Part shown: positions 29,046-39,120 of the stretch, piece after piece
How positions within the stretch are numbered: position 1 is the first letter of the stretch
Layout of the letters: each line of letters starts with the position of its first letter
Assembly: GCF_026262505.1 (NCBI RefSeq)
Contig: NC_067204.1
Location: 15,974,165 to 16,038,164 of the forward strand
Length of the DNA: 64,000 bases
Direction: 5' to 3'
DNA from: Trichomonas vaginalis G3
Taxonomy: Eukaryota; Parabasalia; Trichomonadida; Trichomonadidae
The notes under the pieces: generated by a model
What the model saw: only the letters and a program-made list of their open reading frames with translations
Databases searched by the model: none
Told to the model about the DNA's origin: nothing
Position numbers and translations under genes: made by a program

Positions 29046-30131
29046 ATGAGCTTGAAAGAAGTATTCGAACAACATCCATGGAGGTCATTTAAGAAGTTCA
29101 ATGAAGCTGCAAAGAGTTGGGGATTTACTAACAGAGCTGAAGTGAAAAGGTTCTTTGACAAAAATGTTGTACATCAAACAAAAATAAACCCTTACGACTA
29201 CTTTTTACCAATTTACTCCAACACTCCTGACGCATACCAATTTGACACTCTCATTCAAAGCAGAAAAGGAGGACATAAACCATTCCTCATCTTCATAAAT
29301 GTTAACACTCGTAAAGCATATGCATATCCAATGAAAAATAAAGGAACTCGTGAAGTGTTAAGAGTTTTACAAAAGTTTGTATCAGAACATAACCCAAGTA
29401 CTTTAACATCAGACCAAGACAGTGCATACCTCAGCAATGAAATCACAGAATTTCTCATTAAGCATAACATAACTCACTACACTACTGAAGACCATAACCA
29501 TAACATACTCGGCATCATAAACCGCTTCATAAGGACTCTCAGAGATTTAAACCAAGAGCGAGACTTTACCGAAGAAACAATGAAACATTTTCTCGAAGTA
29601 TATAATTCCTCAACACATTCTACAACAGGACATACACCAAATTCAATGACACAACAACAAGAAGAAAAGTATATACAAAAGAAACGAAGCCAAACACAAA
29701 ATATCAGAAATTCAACACAATTTACCCTCATTCCTGGTACAAAAGTTCGTGTAGTTCTTGACGACAAACCGTTGACAAAGAAACGTTTAAGGTTAAGTCG
29801 AAATTATTATATCGTAGACTCTACGCAAGGTAATGGATATCTTATAAAAGCTGCCGACGACTCTATTGCGTTTTATCCTCGACATAAATTAGTCGAAAGT
29901 AGTAATGGCAAACTTGCTGAAACCATTGACGAAGCAAAGCGAGGAGTGGTTATTGAAATACTTGGCTATAACACAAACGATGACACTTATAAAGTAAGAT
30001 ATGAAGGAGGTGTTGAAGATGTTATACCATCTAAGAACTTGAGAGAGTCAAAGCCAACACATCTGGGACCATTAGAGCGGGAGTACTGGAAAGACAAAAA
30101 TATGCCAGAAAGAATAAGAAAATTCTTCTAA
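29046..30131 (+). CDS. Retroviral-type integrase of Maverick B (Polinton integrase)
   Basis: The 361-residue protein has an N-terminal helical part (MSLKEVFEQHPWRSFKKFNE), an rve-type core with YQFDTLIQSRKGGHKPFLIF and TSDQDSAYLSNEITEFLIKH, then HNILGIINRFIRTLRDLNQE and NSSTHSTTGHTPNSM, the usual end of the core. The C-terminus has an SH3/chromodomain-like segment (IVDSTQGNGYLIKA; VIEILGYNTNDDTYKVRYEG). In Mavericks this enzyme inserts the excised DNA and produces the short target duplication seen at this element's ends. The reading frame looks whole. Confidence 0.9.
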   Translation: MSLKEVFEQHPWRSFKKFNEAAKSWGFTNRAEVKRFFDKNVVHQTKINPYDYFLPIYSNTPDAYQFDTLIQSRKGGHKPFLIFINVNTRKAYAYPMKNKGTREVLRVLQKFVSEHNPSTLTSDQDSAYLSNEITEFLIKHNITHYTTEDHNHNILGIINRFIRTLRDLNQERDFTEETMKHFLEVYNSSTHSTTGHTPNSMTQQQEEKYIQKKRSQTQNIRNSTQFTLIPGTKVRVVLDDKPLTKKRLRLSRNYYIVDSTQGNGYLIKAADDSIAFYPRHKLVESSNGKLAETIDEAKRGVVIEILGYNTNDDTYKVRYEGGVEDVIPSKNLRESKPTHLGPLEREYWKDKNMPERIRKFF

Positions 30132-30240
30132 ACTTTTCATTAGATGTAAATCAGACATGAATGAGAACAGTCATGATATCATTAATGGTACCATTTATTT
30201 TTGTCATAAATTTACACCAAAAATATAATTTAGGTGAAGT

Positions 30241-30254
30241 GGTGAGATCTCACC
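30241..30254. promoter_or_regulatory. Perfect 14-bp palindrome GGTGAGATCTCACC, copy 2
   Basis: It lies between the integrase gene and the first KilA-N gene, within the same block of about 60 bp found in the TIRs, followed here by CTCGTGAATTTTCATGAATT. Confidence 0.75.
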
Positions 30255-30368
30255 TGTTTTTTCACCTGTTTTCTCACCCTCGTGAATTTTCATGAATTTC
30301 CTTAAGATAGAAAAAATAAAGTTAGTTTTAAATTATTTTTATTTTTTATTTTGTATGTAAAGACAATA

Positions 30369-31032
30369 ATGTCAGTCGAAGCAAAAAATTCACGAACAAA
30401 TCTAATGGTGAAACATTCACAAAAGGCACTTATAACGGTATTGAAGTCTTACGTAGAGACAAGGATGGTTACATTAATGCAACAAAGATGGCAAGAGAAG
30501 CAGGAAAGTTAAACCATTTAAACAAGATTTCTCAATAGTGCTAAAATGCAGGAAATTCTTGAGTTTTGGTTGAAAGAATACGGTCGAGCCAAAAGTGGCT
30601 CAACCTCAAAACAAGCATTTTATGAGCTTACTAAGGGCGTTATGAATGAATTCAAGGTATTTACATACATGCTGACCTCGTTCATTTTGTTGCTGAATGG
30701 TGCTCTGTAAAGTATGCATTTTATGTCAAAGATATTATGGACTCCATAGACAAGAAAGTTCATGAGAAGTTAGATGAAGAAGAACTCGAAGATACAGTGG
30801 AGAATGCTAAACCTTTGTTCGAAGAAGAAGTTGGAAAAATGTGTGAAAACAATTAGAACATGAACGTGAGATATATTATGGTTATAGAGATTCTCCATAC
30901 GAACTAGACCAATGGGAACAAGAAGATTTAAAGAGAGAATTTAGAGAATATGAACTCGCTAAGATAGCATTTGAAGCTGCAGAAAAGAAGTTAAAAGTTT
31001 GGGGTCGTTTTGTAAAAAAATATTGTGAGTAA
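30369..31032 (+). pseudogene. KilA-N gene 1 of Maverick B, broken
   Basis: Contains GIEVLRRDKDGYINATKMAREAGK, the hallmark opening of a KilA-N DNA-binding domain, followed by YGRAKSGSTSK-like remnants and a charged helical tail (KKVHEKLDEEELEDT). It is the most decayed of three neighbouring KilA-N genes, with several breaks. KilA-N proteins in large DNA viruses and phages bind DNA and often regulate transcription. Confidence 0.7.
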
Positions 31033-31084
31033 ATGAACCATTTATTTTTATTGAATTCACCAAAAAATATAATTTAGGTGAAGA

Positions 31085-31098
31085 GGTGAGATCTCACC
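31085..31098. promoter_or_regulatory. Perfect 14-bp palindrome GGTGAGATCTCACC, copy 3
   Basis: It lies between KilA-N genes 1 and 2, again within the TTTAGGTGAAG... block and followed by CTCGTGAATTTTCATGAATT and the AAGATAGAAAAAATAA leader. Confidence 0.75.
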
Positions 31099-31199
31099 TG
31101 TTTTTTCACCCTCGTGAATTTTCATGAATTTCCTTAAGATAGAAAAAATAAAGTTAGTTCTATTTTTTTTATTTTTTTATTTTGTATGTAAGAACAGAA

Positions 31200-31810
31200 A
31201 TGACAAACATTGAGTTTGAAACAGTTAGAAAGATAGACAATGACACCAAATTGGTTAGAATAGGTGATTTAAACGTAAGATACTCAAAGAAATACAACAA
31301 ATTTCTTTGTCAGACATTATATTTCCATCTGGAAAGAAAACACACGACTGGGTTAGAAATGCTTCAACTCAGAAAATTTTGACAAGAAATCCTGAGCTTA
31401 TGATATCAGTAAGATTCTATGGAACTACAGCATATCTCATCGACAAAAGTCTTATACCAATAGTTTTGTTATGGATTGACCCAGTTGTTGGATATAACTT
31501 CATAACTTATGGTTCATTCGATACGGAACGTTGCAGTGAAGGCTTACTTTACATCGTTCAGAAACCGAAGGACTTCAACACAAAAAGATATAAGATAGGA
31601 AGGACATATAATATAACTCAAAGATATGACAGTACAGTCAATAGAGTCAAGGTTGTGTTCGTTAATGATATGAGAGCCGCAGAAACAGAACTACTCGAAA
31701 AGTTTGAGAAAATGTATGGTGCTCCCATAAAAGGTAAAGAAACGTTTGAAGTAGATGAGATAGATAAAGCTATAAAATTATTTGACGAAGTTGCTGAAAA
31801 ATACATGTAA
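31200..31810 (+). pseudogene. KilA-N plus T5orf172/GIY-YIG-like gene 2 of Maverick B, broken
   Basis: The N-terminal part (MTNIEFETVRKIDNDTKLVR ... SGKKTHDWVRNASTQKIL) is KilA-N-like. The C-terminal part shows LLYIVQKPKDFNTKRYKIGR, TYNITQRYDST and AAETELLEKFEKMYGAPIKG, which is the T5orf172 pattern, a GIY-YIG-related nuclease-like domain often fused to KilA-N in large DNA viruses. About one break. The leader before the ATG is the same AAGATAGAAAAAATAAAGTTAG sequence found before genes 1 and 3. Confidence 0.7.
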
Positions 31811-31900
31811 AGCGTTTATTTTTGGTCTTTTGTGAAAGATAGAAAAAATAACGCTAATTTTATTTTTATTTATTTTTTTATTTTGTATGTAAAGACAGAT

Positions 31901-32530
31901 ATGACAACATCAGAGAACACAACAACAGTTATAGTCCATGAAGCTATAAATGAAGAATACGAGTACATACAGTATAACAAACAGTTACGTCTCATTCGTT
32001 CGGTCAAAGATGACATGTACCAAATGCAAAGTATTTTGAACGCTCTTCGTTCTACAAAGCAAGCATATCATTGGTTTGAAAACCAACAGACAAAAGAACT
32101 TTTAGAAGAATTTCCTCATATGTTTGCTACCCTCGGAAAACCGAGGGTAGAGATTCCGTACGAAAATCGCAAGAATTTGGCTCCTGGTTTGAGAGGATAT
32201 TATGTTCATAGACTTCTCGTAAATGTTGTAGCAATGTGGGCTTCACCTCGTTATGCTTGGTATGTTTGTAAACTTCTTGACGAAATTCACAGACAAGAAC
32301 GCGAACAGATGGAAAAGAAACTTCAAGCAAAAGATGAAGTCATTGAATCCAAAGACAAAAGCATACAGAAAAGAATACCGCGTTCAGTACCAAAAGGAAA
32401 GGAAAAGAACTATAAGTATATGATTTATACTGAAGAGATGGAAAATGAAGAAGACAGAGATATGGTTATGTTGCATTTAGTGAGAAGAAACAACAAAAGC
32501 TTTTATGACTTGCTAAGATTACAAATCTGA
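31901..32530 (+). CDS. KilA-N domain protein 3 of Maverick B
   Basis: The start at 31,901 (MTTSENTTTVIVHEAINEEY) follows the shared TTTTGTATGTAAAGACAGAT leader. The KilA-N core is at residues 20-125, with YHWFENQQTKELLEEF, LRGYYVHRLLVNVVAMWAS and YAWYVCKLLDEIHRQERE. A coiled-coil segment and a C-terminal part with KNYKYMIYTEEMENEEDRDM follow, resembling the DUF3627-type region of poxvirus and iridovirus KilA-N proteins. A 22-bp perfect hairpin lies in its coding sequence at 32,128-32,149. The frame is whole. A DNA-binding regulator is the likely role. Confidence 0.75.
   Translation: MTTSENTTTVIVHEAINEEYEYIQYNKQLRLIRSVKDDMYQMQSILNALRSTKQAYHWFENQQTKELLEEFPHMFATLGKPRVEIPYENRKNLAPGLRGYYVHRLLVNVVAMWASPRYAWYVCKLLDEIHRQEREQMEKKLQAKDEVIESKDKSIQKRIPRSVPKGKEKNYKYMIYTEEMENEEDRDMVMLHLVRRNNKSFYDLLRLQI
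32128..32149. repeat. GC-rich hairpin in the KilA-N 3 coding sequence
   Basis: TACCCTCGG-AAAA-CCGAGGGTA is a perfect 9-bp stem with a 4-nt loop, in frame within the KilA-N domain gene. Confidence 0.7.
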
Positions 32531-32770
32531 CAGAAACTGGTTCTATCGTGAAAACTTACCGATTTCAATGACACCGAATGAGCAAATAAAGGAAATTGTC
32601 AAAAATACTCTTCTCAAACACACTATGACATCAAAGGTTGCACAATACTTACATTCAAAGAAGACTTACCATTGTTAAAGGAAAAAATAACAGAGTATTT
32701 CGATAACTTCAAAGAGGAAGAATGAAAATCTAAGCTAATTTTATTTTTTTTTTATAAAATTTTATCTCAT

Positions 32771-32995
32771 ATGAAAGAACATGAATTTAGAATATTCGGA
32801 ACTCATGACAGAAGAGGAGAACGAACAGCATGTAAAAGATTATGCAAAATTTATGAAGACATACAAGCATTTAAACAATATCTAAATGCTTCTAAAGATT
32901 ATGCAAAATTTCTGAAGGTATATAAAGCTTATGAAAAAGCGTATGAAAAGTTTATACATTGGGGAATTGTTGTAAAATATCCATATGAAGACTAA
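32771..32995 (+). CDS. Small lysine/tyrosine-rich Maverick B protein
   Basis: The 74-residue protein MKEHEFRIFGTHDRRGERTA has two similar helices (IQAFKQYLNASKDYAKFLKV; YKAYEKAYEKFIHWG), internally repetitive. An AT-rich leader (TTTTATTTTTTTTTTATAAA) precedes it. No family is recognised. The 240 bp between KilA-N 3 and this gene hold fragments of coding-like sequence without an intact frame. Confidence 0.4.
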   Translation: MKEHEFRIFGTHDRRGERTACKRLCKIYEDIQAFKQYLNASKDYAKFLKVYKAYEKAYEKFIHWGIVVKYPYED

Positions 32996-33002
32996 CCAAA
33001 AA

Positions 33003-33480
33003 TATATTTTTGCTTAAATAGCTTCAGGTCAATTTCTTCAACCATTTCAACTTCCTTCGTCAATGTCAATTGAAGCTTCTTCAACCTTTGGTAAGAATTT
33101 CTGTATAACATCTTGTTCGTTATTGTCTTCAGAGATGAAGGATATATTTCACATTTGTTTCACTTCTTATATTCTTTCTGTTCGGAAAGATTCATAGCAA
33201 TACTGAAGAAGTCAATGTTAGAGTTCTTTATAACAGTATAATGAGTATCTTTGACATTCACGAAGAAACTCTTTTGTTTCAAAACTACTGCTAACTCTTG
33301 TGAAGTATAACGTTTGCGGTCAATGACGATAGCTAATGGTCTGACATACTGACCAACTTAGATTCTTCACAAACTTCTTGTTAAAGATAACATTAACGTT
33401 TGAAGCATTGAACTCATTCTTGATGGCATTAGCGAGAGCATTGTATGAAAAGAACTTGCAATCTTGCATGTGTTTCATTA
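33003..33480 (-). pseudogene. Decayed minus-strand gene of Maverick B, unknown
   Basis: ATG at about 33,480 opens MKHMQDCKFFSYNALANAIK with clear coding character (NEFNASNVNVIFNKKFVKNL). Coding-like sequence continues towards 33,003 but is broken in several places. No family is recognised. Confidence 0.4.
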
Positions 33481-33571
33481 TAATAAAAAATATTAAATTA
33501 TTTTGAAAAATAACTTAAAAAAAATCTAATCTAATTTTTTTCAAAAAAATATTTTTTATTTCCTACTAAAG

Positions 33572-34996
33572 ATGTATCGGAAGTTGTCTAAGTTAGAACA
33601 CTCGGAAATAAAACAACTTCTTACAGAAGCTAACATAGATGTTGCAAAGCATTACGCAACAAACAAAAAAGCACTCGCTGACTTCATTAAAGACTATAAT
33701 GGTGCAAGATAAGTTATGATAGAATTCATGAGTTCATAATAACAAAACATTTCCTTTAAATGACGTTGCTATTGACTTATATCATAGACGTTCAATACCT
33801 CATGAAAGTAAGAAGAGAAATGTTTGACATAACAAAAGATGCAAACGTTGGTCATACTCGTAAAGCTCTTTCTCATGATGTTCGTCAAGAGATGTTTGAC
33901 ATAACAAATGCAAACGTTGGTGAAACAAGAAGAAGAGACGACACACTGAAACAACAGAGAAGAGAGATGTTTAAAAGTGCTATAGAACAAGTTCGCAAAG
34001 CTAACGATGTCATTCGTTCCATTGACGACAAAACCAAAAGAAGGTGAGAGATGGTTAAAGAAAGATGAAGAGAATAGGAAGAGAAATGTGAAGTCAGGCA
34101 ATAGACTCATTGACTTTAACATCGAAGCTTTAGATGAACCAAACAGAGACTACTTACACAAACATTTCGGTAAGGTTTTCATGAGACTCTTAGAGAAGAT
34201 TAAAATAAACTCACAACAGAGATGGATGTATGTTATAAACTTGGTGGAAAGTATGAATGTTCTACGTTAAACCTCAATAATATTGGAACACTACTACATC
34301 AGCTCTTGAAGGAGAACTTTATATCAGAGATAGAAGCAAATGCTGCAGGTATTGTTGAAATGCACTATGACTTCTTCTTGACAAACATAAAGAATCTTAC
34401 CGAAATAAAGATGTATGATTTAACAGAATATGAAGGCTTAACGATGTCAGATGTAAAGAAAGGCAAACCAAAAAAGAGACCATATAGAGATGAAAGCACA
34501 CTGACAAATGACCAGAAAGCCATTTTGGAAGCTCTTAAGCAAACAGGAAACCCAGCACTTATAGAAAGCTTTTGGAAAGATAATGGTGAAAAGAAGTTTT
34601 ATAAGAAGAGAAGCGGTCAGTTCTGGAAGTATCTTTGCACATTACCTATAAATCTTGAACGCTACCAAATCTTCAATGAACTGAACAAAAGAACTGCAAC
34701 ACTTATGACAGAAAGACAATTGTTTCGTTTATGCTTGCATTCAGGCTGGAGTAGATGGAGAGACTATTGACCACATGAGAAAGAAGTCATTCGTGTTAGA
34801 GACTTTCCTCAAAGTAAAGTACAGAGAAATTTCTGACGCAACAGGTATAGCATTTAATGTTACCATTGGTTATTTCAATGACTCAAGACATAATGAAATA
34901 AAGAGATACATACCAAAAGAATGTGAAACTGTTCGAACTATTGACTTACTTCTTGTTGAAGACCACTACATGCTAAAGCGAAAGATTACCAAATGA
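33572..34996 (+). pseudogene. Pre-polymerase region of Maverick B, broken
   Basis: Opens MYRKLSKLEHSEIKQLLTEA, resembling the N-terminus of the Maverick A protein at 9,944-11,056. A charged segment with two tandem REMFDITKDANVG units, an acidic/basic region (KKGKPKKRPYRDESTLTNDQ) and a part with LFRLCLHSGWSRW follow, ending TIDLLLVEDHYMLKRKI. The last part has the look of the Cys...His domain that precedes polymerase in many Maverick and linear-plasmid-type genes, possibly cysteine-peptidase-like; this is speculative. Several breaks. Confidence 0.45.
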
Positions 34997-35104
34997 CAAA
35001 TATTTCTTCGCAACTATATAGAAATTCTCAAAGCTTGTGGTGGAATGAACATTGAGAAACAGATGAAAATATATACAAAGAGAGAGAACAAATAGTAGTT
35101 CGTT

Positions 35105-37398
35105 ATGATTAGAACAACACCGCTATGGGATGTTATGAAAACATTGTGGGAGTGCAAATATTTCGAACCTATTTCTTATGGAGAACTTTTCACATATACG
35201 ACTGACTTATATAAACAGAACCTTGCACCATTTAAAGATTTGACATATGCTCCAAAGTATTGTGTACAACTGAAGAAGAAAGCAGAGTCAAAAGAAGTAA
35301 ATAAAAATAAGTGCAAGTTCATTCCTGAGCACGTTTTCTTTGCTGACTTTGAGTGTAGTACCGATGGCTTTCATAAAGCTTTTAACATATGTTACGACAA
35401 TGAAGATGGTTCAGTGAGTGAAAGCATTTGGGGTCAGAACTGTGCAACAGAATTTTTGGAACGACTTCCTGACAAGAGTTTAATATATTTCCATAACCTC
35501 AGTTATGATATAAACTTCATCTTAAGACACATGACAGAAGTGAAAGGAACTCCCATCATTAAAGGTTCACGAACAATGCAAATAACTGGCTTATATAAAG
35601 GAAGGGCAATTATTATAAAAGACTCTTACAGTGTTATAAATAAGAAGCTTAAACTATTTCCTGCTATGTTTAACTTACAAACAGGACCGAAAGAAGTATT
35701 TCCATATAACTACTACAGCAGTGTTTTGTTAGCAAATGACAACAGAACTGGTGTCATTTCTGAAGCATGTAAGTTTGTCAAGGATGCAGATACGTTCATG
35801 AAGAACATAGATTCCATCAAAGGTTGCAGAATAGATGAGAACCACTTCGACTTAGAAAAGTATAGCACATTTTATTGCAAACAAGATGTAAGAATTTTAA
35901 GAGAAGGTTTTGTTAAGTTCCGCAATGACATATTGAAAGAATTTGATTTAAACGTTTATGACTACGTTAGTATTTGTTCTATTGCTAACAAATTGTTTGA
36001 GAACAGAGTGTACTTCCCGAATGGAAATTTATATGACCTCTCAAATAAACCAAGAGAATTTATTTCGAGATGCATTCAAGGTGGAAGATGTATGTTGTCA
36101 GATAACATTAAACAAAAGAGCGAAAAGAAACTCATTGCTGATTTCGACGCTGTTTCATTATATCCATCCGCTATAGCAAGACTTTATACTTTAGAAGGTA
36201 TTCCAAAGGTTATGAAGAAAGAAATGTTAAGCACAGAGTATCTCATGAGACATTTATTCGATGACGACCAAAAGGAACCCATTGGTGAAAAGTTTATGTC
36301 TGGCTTCTTTGTTCTCATTAAGATAACAGAGATTGGAATACATAGACACTTTCCTTTAATAGTTTGTGACCCTGAACTAAATCCAGAACTTAATGTTCCC
36401 AGAAGTTCAAACACTTGCTGTTTAATGTATGTTGACCATATAACATTACAAGACCTCATAAAATATCAAGGTGTCAAATGTGAAGTGTTGCAAGGATACT
36501 ATTACGATGGAAACAGAGATATTAGAATAAGAGATGAAGTAAAGAAGTTGTTTGAGTTAAGGTTAAAGTATAAGAAAGAAGGAAATCCTTTGCAAGAAAA
36601 TATAAAGCTCATTCTGAACAGTATTTATGGCAAAACTATTCTATCTCCTATTGAGTCAAAAATAACCATAGTAAATGACAAAGATGCTATAAGATATGCC
36701 ATCAGAAACTACAACCATATAGTGAAGTTCGAAGGTTTGGATGGTTCAGATAAAACTATTTTCAAGCTAACGAAAAGTATTTGCAGACACTTTAACTTCT
36801 GTCCACTTGGTGTTAACATTCTGTCTATGTCGAAGAGAATAATGTGTGAAGTATTCTGTACTGCTGAGGACTTAGGAATGGACATCTTTTATAGCGATAC
36901 CGACAGTATGCATCTCTACAATGAAGATATCCCTCGTTTAGCTGAAGAGTTTGAGAAACGTTATGGAAGAGTTCTCATTGGTAAAAACCTTGGTCAATTT
37001 CATAGCGACTTTGCAGAAATAACACCTGGAAAACAAAGTTTAGCATACAAGTCAATATTTTGTGGAAAGAAGACTTACATAGACTTACTCACGAATGATT
37101 TAAATGAAGTTGCATTTCACTGCAGAATGAAAGGCGTGAAGCAAGATGTTATTGCTTTAACCGCTAATGAAATGTTTCCTGACTCTGTTCAGTGTTTCTA
37201 TGATGAAGATAAAGGTTTAATGGTTCCGCAAGGAAAATTTGACAAAGACTCTGAGTTCAGTTTAATGAAATTAAAGCACTTTATGACGGTCAAGAGATTG
37301 GATTTGACTTATGTAAGTCTGCTACACCTGCATTTGACGAGAAGTTTAACTTCTCAATAACGACTAAAACAAGCTTTATTCGTAAGTTGAAGTTCTGA
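35105..37398 (+). pseudogene. polB: Protein-primed DNA polymerase B of Maverick B
   Basis: Family B polymerase with all main motifs. Exonuclease: VFFADFECSTDG (Exo I), IYFHNLSYDINFIL (Exo II), YCKQDVRIL (Exo III). Polymerase: motif A IADFDAVSLYPSAIARL, motif B LKLILNSIYGKTIL-type helix, motif C IFYSDTDSMHL. A TPR-type insertion typical of protein-primed enzymes is plausible between motifs A and B. Unlike Maverick A's enzyme, no HNH insertion is seen between exonuclease and palm. Nearly whole, about one break near the C-terminus. It would copy the element from terminal proteins at the TIRs. Confidence 0.9.
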
Positions 37399-37479
37399 GG
37401 TCATTTATTTTTGTCAGCAATGAGGTCATTCGTGATAAAAATAAGCCGCTAGCGGCAAGGGCGAAGCCCATGAGGTCAT
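37399..37479. terminator. Convergent intergenic region with two GC hairpins
   Basis: GCCGCTAGCGGC (37,445-37,456, perfect palindrome) and GGGC-GAA-GCCC (37,459-37,469) lie side by side between the converging polymerase and vertex-like genes. GAGGTCATT occurs three times in the same 80 bp. It could serve as a shared 3'-end signal or be another pair of the scattered GC micro-hairpins. Confidence 0.45.
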
Positions 37480-38336
37480 TTACAATACTGCGATGGTAGA
37501 GTTTAAGAGTTGTGCTTCAATGTAGAGACAGTCCTTATGGTCTGGAGGTAGCAAAACAGGTGCTTTATGGTCATGAGTGGAGAACATGTCTATCCAAAAC
37601 TCACGATTGAAGCCAGTAAGCTTGTAATACTTAGGATTTGGCAGTGGTGAAGTTCTTGTATGACCAATGAACTCATTTTCAACTCCCTTACTTAAGTTTG
37701 AATATAATATAGCTTGCTTTCTATCCCAAATGCCAGGTGTTACAATCTTTGAAAATTCATTTTTCCTCGGAAGCATTGCATAATAATTGAAAACATTTTG
37801 AAGTCATCATTTGGTTCAGAGATTTGAAATCTTATACGTAATGGATTTTCTTTCTCTTTAGCGACTTCATTGAATGGTGAGAATACAATGAATTGACAGT
37901 CATGAGTTCCATCTTCATTTTCATTAAATTCATAATGAAAGTCTATAAGTTGTGGCCGACTACCTTCTTCCTTCAGTTGTGCAAGAAACTCACGTAAAGG
38001 CTGTAAAGTTTGTACTTCAATGTTGAACTTTTTCTCGAACATCTCATTAAATGAAATCATACATTGCAACAATGTTGTATCGTCTTTAAAGTATTTGTAT
38101 ATGTGAATGTTTTGGGCGCTTAAAGACTGTTCGTCATTTTCTATCTCGACTTGAAGTATAAAGTCAACCTTTCTGAAAGCACGTGTTATATACATAGATG
38201 TTATGCCAATGTACTTCTCTTCATTTATGTTCACAATCCAGTCTGTTGGAAACTTAAACGTTACTCTGTTCCCCTTTATTTTGACGTCAGGGTTTTCACT
38301 ACTGAACGCAACAGATAAAGGTATTTGTCTATACAT
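37480..38336 (-). pseudogene. Second vertex/penton-like protein of Maverick B, broken
   Basis: Opens MYRQIPLSVAFSSENPDVKI. Beta-rich with FPTDWIVNINEEKYIGITSM and AFRKVDFILQVEIEND, matching the strand pattern in the 22,111-22,991 region. The later part contains YYKLTGFNREFWIDMFSTHD and KAPVLLPPDHKDCLYIEAQL. It lies in the capsid-gene neighbourhood. A vertex or minor capsid role is inferred. About one break. Confidence 0.5.
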
Positions 38337-38360
38337 TTAATTCGGATAAAAATAAACCAT

Positions 38361-38621
38361 TTACTCTTTCTTTGCTTCAGCTTCTTTAGCTTTTGCTTCA
38401 GCTTCTTCTCTAGCTTTCTTCGCCAGCAAACGTGGGTTCTTTTGTCTTCCAGCAGCTAATGCAGCAAGTTGTTTTTCACTAAGTTTTCTCTTTGGTCTCT
38501 CTGGCTTTTGTTCTTGTTTTTGTTCCTTCAGTTCGGATAAAATTTGCTCACGAATTTCTTTCTTCAATGCTTCAACATCTATGACCCCTTGGGTCTTGTC
38601 CGTAGGGCTTGTCTGAGTCAT
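38361..38621 (-). CDS. Highly charged lysine/glutamate-rich Maverick protein
   Basis: ATG at 38,621 opens MTQTSPTDKTQGVIDVEALK. The 86-residue product is a long charged helix with KLSEKQLAALAAGRQKNPRL, a motif also seen in virion DNA-binding or core peptides, and ends in AKAKEAEAKKE repeats. It is probably a DNA-binding or scaffold component, an inference from composition only. The frame is whole. Confidence 0.45.
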   Translation of the reverse strand: MTQTSPTDKTQGVIDVEALKKEIREQILSELKEQKQEQKPERPKRKLSEKQLAALAAGRQKNPRLLAKKAREEAEAKAKEAEAKKE

Positions 38622-38666
38622 TTGACTGCAGATAAAAAACAAAATTAAAACTTTAACCGATGTAAA

Positions 38667-39093
38667 ATGAGCTTGTCAAAATCAGAGCGAGAGTCTATTA
38701 TATTAAATGACGCCAGAGGAATACAACATCCTTTCTATTACGTAAGTCAGAGTAAAGATGGTAAAATATACGTAAGAAAAAGAAAGGTTCCATTAGCGAA
38801 TGCAGAAAGCGACAACATTAAGGTGTATGGCAAGGGTGAAGTCCATGTTAAGCCTTCTATTCAAACTGAAAAGTCAATAGAACAAGAAGAAAAGAAGCCA
38901 GATGTACTTTCAATAACGAACCAAGAGCTTATTGCAAAGTTTTGTGAATTTCATTGAAAAACAAACCGAGTCAAAGAACCCTGACCCGCCAGTGAAAGAA
39001 GTTGAGACAAAAGAGAATGTACAGTTCATTGAAAATGTCAAGAAACAACTTCCACCACGAATGCCAAGAAGAAGAGTGAGAATAATGAAGTAA
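38667..39093 (+). pseudogene. Maverick B protein of unknown function, broken
   Basis: Opens MSLSKSERESIILNDARGIQ. The core FYYVSQSKDGKIYVRKRKVP is similar to FYIHTMKDGRVQFRKIKQPL of the 41,205 gene, so the two share a small KDG.(I/V)..RK(I/R)K module. A proline/lysine-rich tail ends PRMPRRRVRIMK. It lies just before the capsid gene. About one break. Confidence 0.45.
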
Positions 39094-39120
39094 ATATATA
39101 TTTTTATCCGAAGTAAATAC

